Shown one piece after another: positions 1 to 5,532 of a DNA stretch of 5,532 nt. Source of the stretch: Prosthecobacter sp. (GTDB lineage Bacteria; Verrucomicrobiota; Verrucomicrobiia; Verrucomicrobiales; Verrucomicrobiaceae); contig JAOZVT010000771.1 of the NCBI GenBank assembly GCA_025869455.1, forward strand, positions 1 through 5,532, given 5' to 3'. Below the pieces are notes generated by a model. It had not been told where the DNA came from and did not search any database. It saw nothing but the letters and a program-made list of their open reading frames with translations. A program made the position numbers and the translations under genes. Numbering within the stretch: position 1 is the stretch's first letter; each line of letters opens with the position of its first letter.

Positions 1-969
1 CTGCTCATCCACTTCCTGTTCCGCAGCTTGGAGTTGCCGCTCTGGCTCTACTTTCAAAGCACCACGACTGAGAAAATCCAGGGTCTTTTCTTGCTGCTCC
101 AGTCGCGTATTCACGCATCCATTGAGCCGACGTTCTAAAGCCTCAAAATGTCGCTTCAACTCCGACACATCAGGAGCCAATAGCTCAGCCGCCGCACTCG
201 GGGTGGGTGCCCGTAGATCCGCCACAAAATCAGCGATGGTGAAGTCTATCTCATGCCCCACCGCCGAGATAACGGGCAGGCGCGAAGCAAAAATAGCGCG
301 CGCCAGCGACTCTTCATTGTATGCCCACAAGTCCTCGATACTACCGCCCCCACGACCAATCACGATGGTGTCAGGGACAGGCAAACCGTGTTCTTCAGCA
401 GCATTCAAGACTTCCAGGGCACGAATGGTTTCGCGCTCCACGCCGACACCCTGCACGCGCACGGGATAGACCAGCACATGAATCCAAGGCGCACGCCGAG
501 TTAGGATGTTCAGCATGTCTTGAATAGCTGCCCCCGTCGGTGAAGTGACCAGCGCGACCACTCGTGGATACTTGGGAATAGGCTGCTTGTATTCCTGCTC
601 AAAAAGCCCCTCCTCATAGAGCTTGCGCTTCAAAGCCTCGAACTGAGCTTGCAGGCTACCCATTCCCTTCATCTGTACCTGCTTCACCACCATCTGGTAC
701 TGGCCGCGCGGCTCATAGACGGAGATTTCTCCATGCACCTGCACTTGGACTCCATCAGCCAGTCTCACTCCACTGCGTGCAGCACCACGGAACATGACGC
801 AGGAGAGTTGTGAGCCAGCATCCTTCAGTGTGAAGTATTGATGACCACTGCTCTGAAGGCGGTGGTTACTAATTTCTCCCTCCACCCACACCGTACCGAT
901 GTGTCCCTGGAGAACATCGCGAATCTCGCGGGTAAGTTCAGTAACGGACAGGACATGTTCAGGCTGCAT
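1..969 (-). CDS. xseA: Exodeoxyribonuclease VII large subunit, 3' end missing
   Basis: Catalytic large subunit of exonuclease VII, a cytoplasmic nuclease that, with several copies of the small subunit XseB, degrades single-stranded DNA to oligonucleotides in repair. I translated the minus strand by eye: 323 codons are open up to the window edge, against about 450 residues in Escherichia coli XseA, so the C-terminal coiled-coil part is cut off by the window and not by mutation. An N-terminal OB-fold spans about residues 7-100, with the typical VWVEGEISN and SGHQYFTLKD stretches. The catalytic domain starts near residue 130 and holds SPTGAAIQD, GRGGGSIEDLW and SAVGHEIDFTIADFVADLRA. D151, R206, H239 and D242 match the residues reported as essential in the E. 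coli enzyme. The ATG at 969 is chosen because AAGG (978-981) lies 8 bases upstream and an in-frame TGA occurs at 1003-1005. It follows the M50-like gene by 47 bases, probably in one transcript. No xseB is visible. Confidence 0.97.
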   Translation of the reverse strand, partial: MQPEHVLSVTELTREIRDVLQGHIGTVWVEGEISNHRLQSSGHQYFTLKDAGSQLSCVMFRGAARSGVRLADGVQVQVHGEISVYEPRGQYQMVVKQVQMKGMGSLQAQFEALKRKLYEEGLFEQEYKQPIPKYPRVVALVTSPTGAAIQDMLNILTRRAPWIHVLVYPVRVQGVGVERETIRALEVLNAAEEHGLPVPDTIVIGRGGGSIEDLWAYNEESLARAIFASRLPVISAVGHEIDFTIADFVADLRAPTPSAAAELLAPDVSELKRHFEALERRLNGCVNTRLEQQEKTLDFLSRGALKVEPERQLQAAEQEVDEQ

Positions 970-1016
970 AGCATTGACCTTGTAGCGTGCGCCCCCCGTC
1001 TGTCAGCAGGAAAAGA

Positions 1017-1847
1017 TCACCAGAGGCGTCCAAGGAAAAAATCCCAGAGAGAACCTGCCGTCCCCAACCAACAGCGCCCGACTTCCGCAATCCCCAGCCC
1101 AGGAGAGGGCGAAGCCGCGATGAATAGGGCCACCAGCAGCAACACGTTCACTAAAAAAATCAACAGCATGGAAAAGAACTCCCCATTCCTCTGAAGATCA
1201 CTTTGCTCCATGTGAACCGTTTTCCAGGTAAAGGTCGCATGGAACCACCAAGTCAGACCCAACATCGCGTAGAAAAACCAGACGGGCTTAAAGTGCAGCA
1301 CCAGCGAGCTAAGCTCCACCCGCTGCAAGCCCTGCAAATTCCAAAACATTCCCATGAGTCCAAAAAGCAAGAGCACCACCAGCGAGTAAAAAGGCATCAA
1401 ATAAGGCGCTAGGGTGATCCAGGTATTGGACTTGTTGGTTTCGACATAGCCGCCCTGAGCAGAGAAGTCCCAATCTATAATCTTCCCACCAAAAGCACGT
1501 GCTACCAGCAAATGACTCACCTCATGGCCAAAGACATAACTTCGGATCGGACGCCAGCCTGAGGCATACGTCACGGCCCAAGCCAGGCCACCCACCATAA
1601 AAAAGATAACTTCTTCCGTGCGCCAAAACTCCAGCCGGACAACTGCACGCCAGAGCATCTCCATGAGTGTTAGTGAAGTCACTAGCCCCAGAGGCAGCAG
1701 TAAAATCACCCCGAGCCAACCTTTCACTGTCTTCACCTTTTCCTGCTGCTGACGGCGTGGATGCCGCCGCACGTTTGTCAACTGGGCCCGATCTGCCCGC
1801 TGCATGGCGCGTTCTTTGGTGCTGGCACGGAAAGTGTTCTGTGACAT
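1017..1847 (-). CDS. Multi-pass membrane metalloprotease-like protein (M50/M50B-like, HExxH)
   Basis: A 276-residue integral membrane protein that is probably a zinc metalloprotease of the site-2-protease-like group, which cuts substrates within or near the membrane; no substrate can be named. The N-terminal 42 residues are strongly basic and probably cytoplasmic. Hydrophobic segments lie at about 43-65, 80-97, 144-167, 188-205 and 225-245. The motif GHEVSH (H108, E109, H112) gives two zinc ligands and the catalytic glutamate, and is followed by a GGxV-type turn and APYLMPFYS (147-155), as in M50B-like proteins. The usual second M50 motif (NxxPxxPLDGG) is absent; D217 in QSDLQRNGEFFS is my candidate third ligand, by inference only. 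The start at 1847 has a weak GGAA (1853-1856) 5 bases upstream. An inactive homologue is possible. It is the first gene of a probable two-gene unit with xseA; I see no functional reason for the pairing. Confidence 0.8.
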   Translation of the reverse strand: MSQNTFRASTKERAMQRADRAQLTNVRRHPRRQQQEKVKTVKGWLGVILLLPLGLVTSLTLMEMLWRAVVRLEFWRTEEVIFFMVGGLAWAVTYASGWRPIRSYVFGHEVSHLLVARAFGGKIIDWDFSAQGGYVETNKSNTWITLAPYLMPFYSLVVLLLFGLMGMFWNLQGLQRVELSSLVLHFKPVWFFYAMLGLTWWFHATFTWKTVHMEQSDLQRNGEFFSMLLIFLVNVLLLVALFIAASPSPGLGIAEVGRCWLGTAGSLWDFFLGRLW

Positions 1848-1896
1848 GGAGATTCCAATTAATTAGCAAATCTTAACATTTTAACAATCAAAGATG

Positions 1897-1925
1897 TTTA
1901 TATGTGCATAACTTTGAGGTATAAC
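1897..1925 (-). promoter_or_regulatory. Possible promoter for the M50-like gene and xseA
   Basis: On the minus strand a TATAAA element (1902-1897, 5 of 6 to the sigma-70 -10 consensus) lies about 50 bases before the ATG at 1847. At 17-base spacing the -35 hexamer would be GTTATA (1925-1920), only 3 of 6. A better -35-like TTGTCA (1939-1934) is nearby but has no good -10 at the right distance. The region is AT-rich, so chance matches are likely. Confidence 0.25.
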
Positions 1926-2001
1926 TCATTGCCTGACAAGTGCCCAAGAACCCTAAAAAGGCATGAAATTCTAGTTTTTTTAAACAATGGCCAAACCTGA
2001 C

Positions 2002-2030
2002 TTGTCGAGAGCCCACAGGTCGGCGATACT
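2002..2030 (+). promoter_or_regulatory. Candidate sigma-70 promoter for the zinc-ribbon membrane protein
   Basis: TTGTCG (2002-2007, 4 of 6 to the -35 consensus) and GATACT (2025-2030, 4 of 6 to the -10 consensus) are separated by exactly 17 bases. Transcription would begin near 2037, giving a leader of about 29 bases before the ATG at 2066. ACCTG (1995-1999) and CAGGT (2016-2020) form a short inverted repeat around the -35, which could be an operator or chance. The leader has no Shine-Dalgarno-like sequence. Confidence 0.45.
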
Positions 2031-2065
2031 TTCTTAGTTCTGAGAAACCACTTTTTACCTATTTC

Positions 2066-4108
2066 ATGAGTCCGGATGTACTTCAGTTTAAGTGCAGCGC
2101 CTGTCAAAGCGTGCTCACCGTACCATCCCACATGGCCGGAGTCACAGGTCCATGTCCGATCTGCGGACAGACCATCACGTCTCCCAACGCCACTCAGGCA
2201 CCTGCGCCAGCCCCGGTTTCCCTCTTCACCACCCCTGCCCCCCAGCCAGCACAGACACCGTCGGCGGCCTCAGCCATGCCGAATCCTATGGCGGCTTCAA
2301 ATCTTGGGCCGGTGATGCCCATGCCGAATTCCATTTCGCAGCATCTAGGGCCTATGGGAAATCCCTCCCCTCCAGCCCAAGGCGGTGGCTTTTTAGGCGG
2401 CCCTACTCCTGCTCCGGCACGCCCAGAGCCATCCACACCACCTTGGCAGCAGCCAGGTTTAGGACAAACACTCCTGGGGAATCATATTCCACAGCAACCT
2501 CAGTCGGCACCGTCTTCCCCTGGAAATAGTATAGGTGGATTCGGAGGCCTACCTTCACGTCGCCCCGAAGGACAACCCCCAGCTTCGGTATCAGCACAGC
2601 CCCCCGTGGCACCTTGGGGCGGTGCCCAGACTCCAGCCGACTTCCCTCCTGCTTCCAAGTCCCAAGATTCACCTCTCTTTCCTCAGCGCACTAGCCCGGG
2701 TGCCCCCTCGCATAGCAGCCTCATTCCAGGCTCCCCAACCTTGCCACACTTGGGCAATCCAGGCACAGCACAGCCAGCGCCGTCATCTCTACTTAGTCGA
2801 GAGATTCCAGCGGCAGCCCCAACGCCTGCGCAAGCCCCTGCTCCTCTGAATCTGCCTGAAGCGCGACAAGAAAGACCTAGCCCGACTCCGCGAAGCCAAC
2901 GCCAATTTAAAAAGGCCAGCCGCAGCTCAAACATCTTCATGTTTGCTCTGACCGTGCTCCTTCTCGTCGGCTGCTTGGCTGCGGCTGGATGGATGTTCCG
3001 GAAGCCCATCATGCAAGTGGTGGACCGCTACATGCCCAGCAAAGGCAAGCCTGTCGTTAGCACCCAACCCAAGGCCAGTGAAATCCTGGACCAGGAGCCG
3101 ATGACGGCAACAACTCCTGAGAAGGCCGAACCTTCGACGGTAGCCAAGACGGCACCCAAAACTGGCTTTGACCCTGACGAGCCAGCCCCGCCACGTGCCC
3201 AAATGCCGACACCAGAGGAGATAGCAGCGCTGAATGCACCTTCCCTTACTCCTAAAGGCGTGCCTCCCACCACAGGCCTCTTGGAGGTGCCATCCAAGCC
3301 CATGACCCCTTCTCTGCAAAATGACAAGGGACCCGCCAATTCAAGCAGTGTGGCCATGCCGAAATCGCCGGAAGTGAAGGTGGAAGTCTCTGAAGAAGGC
3401 CAACCTGCCGCTGATGCTTTGCTGAAATTCCTTCAAGCCAGCAATCTCCAAGAACGCCTGCGCTACACACTAGCGGCTAACTCCATGAAACCGCTCATGG
3501 AACGTTATTATCAATCTCAGCCAGACAACAGCATTCAGGTAGATGCCATCGGCTTGGTACGATTCGATCCCAAACCTCAGTTGGGAGGAGGAGCCCACGC
3601 CGTCTTTGGTGTCGAAAGCCGCACCTGGGAGTATCCTGTTCCGGTCATGTTGGAGCAAAACAAAGATGGGTTTCAGGTGGACTGGCTCTCCTTTGTGGAA
3701 TTCAAAGATCGCCTGCTGGAAAAATTCTTCGAAGGGTATCAAGAAGGTCCCGCCCGTTTTCATGTGGGCATCACACGCACGCATTACTTTGAAGACAAGG
3801 TACCCAATTCTGACAATAAAGACGCTTTCCTTGTCGGCCCAGCACCGCCTAACCCTTATCAAACAACCGTCTTTGTCGAAAAAGATTCTCAGTTGGGTCG
3901 CGACCTTAAAGATCGCATTCCTTGGGGCAGCCAGGTCTGGGCCATCGTGGAACTGGAATGGGTCAAATTAGGCACTCAGCAGTGGGTCCAGTTGGTCGGT
4001 GTGCCTCAGTTGAATTGGTACTCGGTCCCTGAGGAGAAGAAGCCCAAATCAGGCAAATCCTCCAATTTGCCGAATGAGATCCAGCGGGCCGTTCCCGTGG
4101 GCCGCTAA
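2066..4108 (+). CDS. Zinc-ribbon, Pro-rich, single-pass membrane protein of unknown function
   Basis: A 680-residue protein with no function I can recognise. Residues 8-33 form a zinc ribbon with C10, C13, C30 and C33 (CxxC, 16 residues, CxxC), a type common at the N-terminus of bacterial membrane proteins of unknown role. Residues about 42-278 are low-complexity, roughly a quarter proline with much Ser, Ala, Gly and Gln, and probably disordered. A basic stretch (R276, R279, K282, K283, R286) precedes one membrane helix at about 290-311, then R312 and K313. The positive-inside rule favours a cytoplasmic zinc ribbon and an extracytoplasmic C-terminus. A second Pro/Thr/Lys-rich linker runs to about 436. 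The C-terminal region, about 437-653, looks folded: a helical start (AADALLKFLQ), then alternating strands rich in aromatic residues, including W521 and WLSFVEFKDRLLEKFFEGY. An NTF2-like fold for its first half is only a guess. There is no signal peptide. The ATG follows a candidate promoter but lacks a Shine-Dalgarno. Its TAA touches the stop of the convergent neighbour. Confidence 0.9.
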   Translation: MSPDVLQFKCSACQSVLTVPSHMAGVTGPCPICGQTITSPNATQAPAPAPVSLFTTPAPQPAQTPSAASAMPNPMAASNLGPVMPMPNSISQHLGPMGNPSPPAQGGGFLGGPTPAPARPEPSTPPWQQPGLGQTLLGNHIPQQPQSAPSSPGNSIGGFGGLPSRRPEGQPPASVSAQPPVAPWGGAQTPADFPPASKSQDSPLFPQRTSPGAPSHSSLIPGSPTLPHLGNPGTAQPAPSSLLSREIPAAAPTPAQAPAPLNLPEARQERPSPTPRSQRQFKKASRSSNIFMFALTVLLLVGCLAAAGWMFRKPIMQVVDRYMPSKGKPVVSTQPKASEILDQEPMTATTPEKAEPSTVAKTAPKTGFDPDEPAPPRAQMPTPEEIAALNAPSLTPKGVPPTTGLLEVPSKPMTPSLQNDKGPANSSSVAMPKSPEVKVEVSEEGQPAADALLKFLQASNLQERLRYTLAANSMKPLMERYYQSQPDNSIQVDAIGLVRFDPKPQLGGGAHAVFGVESRTWEYPVPVMLEQNKDGFQVDWLSFVEFKDRLLEKFFEGYQEGPARFHVGITRTHYFEDKVPNSDNKDAFLVGPAPPNPYQTTVFVEKDSQLGRDLKDRIPWGSQVWAIVELEWVKLGTQQWVQLVGVPQLNWYSVPEEKKPKSGKSSNLPNEIQRAVPVGR

Positions 4109-4861
4109 TCAGCTCGGGCCGCAGACCTCGCAATCGGCACGCCTCGGCAATTTCACTCGACGAAACTGCATGGATTCCAGGTCCATGCTCAGCATCTCAC
4201 CCGCCAAAGGTGAACCGATGCCCGTGATCAGCTTGATCACCTCCATCGCCCCCAGACAAGCAGCCGTGCCCGATACCGCCCCAAAAACAGGAAACTGCCG
4301 AGTCCAACTTTGAGGCACCTCCGGCACATAACAGGCAAGGCAGCCGGTCTGACCAGGAATGAAGGTCGTCACCGAAGCCTCCAGCGTATGCATAGCGCAT
4401 TCCACCATGGGTTTACCCGCGTTCCGAGCCGCCGCATTCAGCGCCAATCTCTCCTGAAATAACGGAGCCGCATCCACCACGATGTCAGCTTGAGCCACAA
4501 GACCTGCCACATTCTCCTCACTGATATTTTCAGCGATGCCGATGATCTCACAATCAGGATTGAGATCCTTCAATCGCTTCACGATGTTTTCCATGCGTGG
4601 CTGTCCCAAATGAGCGCGCGTTTGCAGCAACTGCCGATTTAAATCTGAGGGTTTTAATGCACCGCCATGAGCCAAAATCAACTTCCCCACCCCTGCTGCC
4701 GCAAGCTCTAGCGCCACAAGTCCGCCCAACCCACCGAGACGTGAAATCAAGACACTCGCGCCTTTCAACTTACGCTGCCCCTCTTCGCCCATCCCAGGGA
4801 CAGACATCTGCCAAGCGTAGATCGAGCGGTCAGTTTCAGTGAGTTCAGGCAGGTCGGACAT
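4109..4861 (-). CDS. ThiF/MoeB/HesA-family E1-like adenylyltransferase, divergent active site
   Basis: A 250-residue cytoplasmic protein of the family that adenylates the C-terminal glycine of small ubiquitin-like sulfur carriers such as ThiS or MoaD; length matches MoeB (about 250). Residues 14-30 resemble the family's N-terminal helix. The Rossmann nucleotide-binding region is at 36-66, the SDLNRQ motif at 72-77 (R76 matches the MoeB arginine finger region), GQPRME at 86-91, and D130 aligns with the essential Mg-ATP aspartate of MoeB. Two CxxC pairs, C174/C177 and C244/C247, fit the structural zinc site. Differences from MoeB: R41 in place of the first glycine of GxGGLG, H65-G-G67 where MoeB has DFD, D73 for Asn and R89 for Lys, and no Cys at the FPVFG position (190-194). 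It may therefore be a distinct subfamily with a different partner, or weak in adenylation. No thi, moa or sulfur-carrier gene is in view. The ATG lacks a Shine-Dalgarno. It is divergent from araB. Confidence 0.88.
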   Translation of the reverse strand: MSDLPELTETDRSIYAWQMSVPGMGEEGQRKLKGASVLISRLGGLGGLVALELAAAGVGKLILAHGGALKPSDLNRQLLQTRAHLGQPRMENIVKRLKDLNPDCEIIGIAENISEENVAGLVAQADIVVDAAPLFQERLALNAAARNAGKPMVECAMHTLEASVTTFIPGQTGCLACYVPEVPQSWTRQFPVFGAVSGTAACLGAMEVIKLITGIGSPLAGEMLSMDLESMQFRRVKLPRRADCEVCGPS

Positions 4862-4870
4862 GAGCGTGGC

Positions 4871-4907
4871 TGAAACGTGATACAGCCCCAGAGCTTGCCA
4901 CGTTTCA
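4871..4907. promoter_or_regulatory. 9-bp inverted repeat, candidate operator between the E1-like gene and araB
   Basis: TGAAACGTG (4871-4879) and its exact reverse complement CACGTTTCA (4899-4907) flank 19 bases. The arms lie in the 116-base region between two divergent starts (4861 and 4978). The TGAAACG half-site resembles halves of LacI-family operators, whose halves are normally adjacent, so the 19-base spacing is unusual; centre-to-centre distance is 28 bases, under three helical turns. It could bind a dimer bridging the arms, two dimers, or form an RNA hairpin in a leader. The left arm is only 9 bases before the E1-like start codon. I found no convincing -35/-10 pair for araB in this region. 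Confidence 0.45.
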
Positions 4908-4977
4908 TGAATCTTGTCCGGTTTTTACTCGCCCTGTGGGATGCAATCTCTACACTCACGCCCTCTTTCCCCAACCC

Positions 4978-5532
4978 ATGAAACAGTACGCTCTCGGCAT
5001 TGATTACGGCACCAATTCCTGCCGCTCCCTCCTCATCGATCTCGAAAATGGTGCCGAAGTGGGCTCCAGCGTCTTCAATTATCCGTCTGGCGACATGGGC
5101 ATCTTGCTGGACCCAAGAGACCCGCATGTGGCACGGCAAAATCCCCAGGATTATCTGGATGGCTTCGTCACCATCACACACGGTGCTTTGGAGCAGGCCT
5201 CCCAAAACGTGGCTGGCTTTAACGCCGCGCAAGTCGTCGGCATCGGCATTGACACCACGGGCAGCACCCCCATTCCCGTGAATCGTGAAGGCACGCCACT
5301 GGGCCTATTGCCGGAGTTTAAAGACAACCTCAATGCCATGGTCTGGCTATGGAAAGACCACACGGGTTACGCCGAAGCCGCAGAAATCACCAAACTCGCC
5401 CATGAAATGCGGCCAAACATCATCGCCAAATGCGGTGGCATTTATTCCAGTGAATGGTTCTGGAGTAAAATTCTCCGCCTCAGCCGCGTGGACCCACATG
5501 TCTTTGCCGCCGCTTACAGCTTTGTCGAGCAT
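4978..5532 (+). CDS. araB: L-ribulokinase (FGGY family), N-terminal third
   Basis: Phosphorylates L-ribulose with ATP to L-ribulose 5-phosphate, the second step of bacterial L-arabinose breakdown, in the cytoplasm. The window holds 185 codons, all open, of a family usually about 550-570 residues long; the rest lies beyond the right edge. Residues 5-21 (ALGIDYGTNSCRSLLID) are the ATPase-fold phosphate-binding loop. VVGIGIDTTGSTPIPV (86-101), LPEFKDNLNAMVWLWKDHT (111-129) and GGIYSSEWFWSKIL (153-166) follow E. coli AraB closely and separate it from xylulokinase and glycerol kinase. The ATG at 4978 puts the phosphate loop at the usual distance from the N-terminus. No Shine-Dalgarno precedes it, and the leader is pyrimidine-rich. 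It is divergent from the E1-like gene, with an inverted repeat between them that may control it. araA, araD or a transporter may follow outside the window; that is not visible. Confidence 0.95.
   Translation, partial: MKQYALGIDYGTNSCRSLLIDLENGAEVGSSVFNYPSGDMGILLDPRDPHVARQNPQDYLDGFVTITHGALEQASQNVAGFNAAQVVGIGIDTTGSTPIPVNREGTPLGLLPEFKDNLNAMVWLWKDHTGYAEAAEITKLAHEMRPNIIAKCGGIYSSEWFWSKILRLSRVDPHVFAAAYSFVEH

Noticed and set aside
838..1194. A 118-codon open frame on the plus strand
   Set aside because: It lies antisense to the start of xseA and the end of the M50-like gene, both well supported; its composition is that of a shadow frame.
1953..1985. A-run followed by a seven-T run, considered as an intrinsic terminator
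   Set aside because: It lies between two divergent gene starts where no transcript needs to end, and the sequence between the runs forms no GC-rich stem.
1932..2006. CCTGAC repeated at 1932 and 1996, and GACAAG/CTTGTC as a 6-bp inverted pair 60 bases apart
   Set aside because: The matches are short and imperfect beyond six bases; at this length they are expected by chance.
1898..2131. A 77-codon open frame on the minus strand across the intergenic region
   Set aside because: It overlaps the candidate promoter and the first codons of the zinc-ribbon gene, has no ribosome binding site and no recognisable domain or hydrophobic pattern.
2180..2900. Proline-rich region considered as a tandem-repeat array or collagen-like segment
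   Set aside because: There is no fixed repeat period at the DNA or protein level and no Gly-X-Y pattern; it is plain low-complexity linker.
4914..4942. TTGTCC with TGGGAT at 17 bases as an araB promoter
   Set aside because: The -10 matches only 3 of 6 positions and other spacings are no better, so I do not list it as a feature.

Overview
The window looks like a chromosomal housekeeping and accessory segment from a Gram-negative bacterium, most likely a member of Verrucomicrobiota (Prosthecobacter/Verrucomicrobium-like). This placement is inferred from the style of the genes: a long protein combining a zinc ribbon, a proline-rich stretch and one membrane helix, a divergent ThiF/HesA-type enzyme, moderate-to-high GC, and weak or absent Shine-Dalgarno sequences before most genes. 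No rRNA or other marker gene is present to confirm it. I see no RNA gene, insertion sequence, CRISPR array, phage or plasmid feature.

Layout. Positions 1-969 (minus) carry most of xseA, the large subunit of exonuclease VII, cut by the left edge. Immediately upstream on the same strand, 1017-1847, is a multi-pass membrane protein with an HExxH metalloprotease motif (M50 site-2-protease-like). The 47-base gap suggests that it and xseA are co-transcribed. A 218-base AT-rich intergenic region (1848-2065) separates this leftward pair from a rightward gene at 2066-4108. That gene encodes a 680-residue single-pass membrane protein with an N-terminal four-cysteine zinc ribbon, a long Pro-rich linker and a C-terminal domain I cannot name. 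A plausible sigma-70 promoter for it lies at 2002-2030.

The 680-residue gene ends head-on against a minus-strand gene (4109-4861) for a ThiF/MoeB/HesA-like E1 adenylyltransferase; the two stop codons touch with no spacer. Its nucleotide-binding motifs depart from those of MoeB and ThiF. It is divergent from the last gene, araB (L-ribulokinase, from 4978, cut by the right edge). The 116-base region between them holds a perfect 9-bp inverted repeat with half-sites resembling LacI-family operator halves, a candidate control site for the arabinose gene, its neighbour, or both.

Functionally these are separate modules: DNA repair (xseA), membrane proteolysis (M50-like), an unknown envelope protein, a sulfur-transfer or ubiquitin-like-activation type enzyme without a visible partner, and pentose catabolism (araB). 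Nothing in the window amounts to a clear new multi-gene system. The points most worth following are the zinc-ribbon membrane protein, the altered E1 active site and the inverted repeat.
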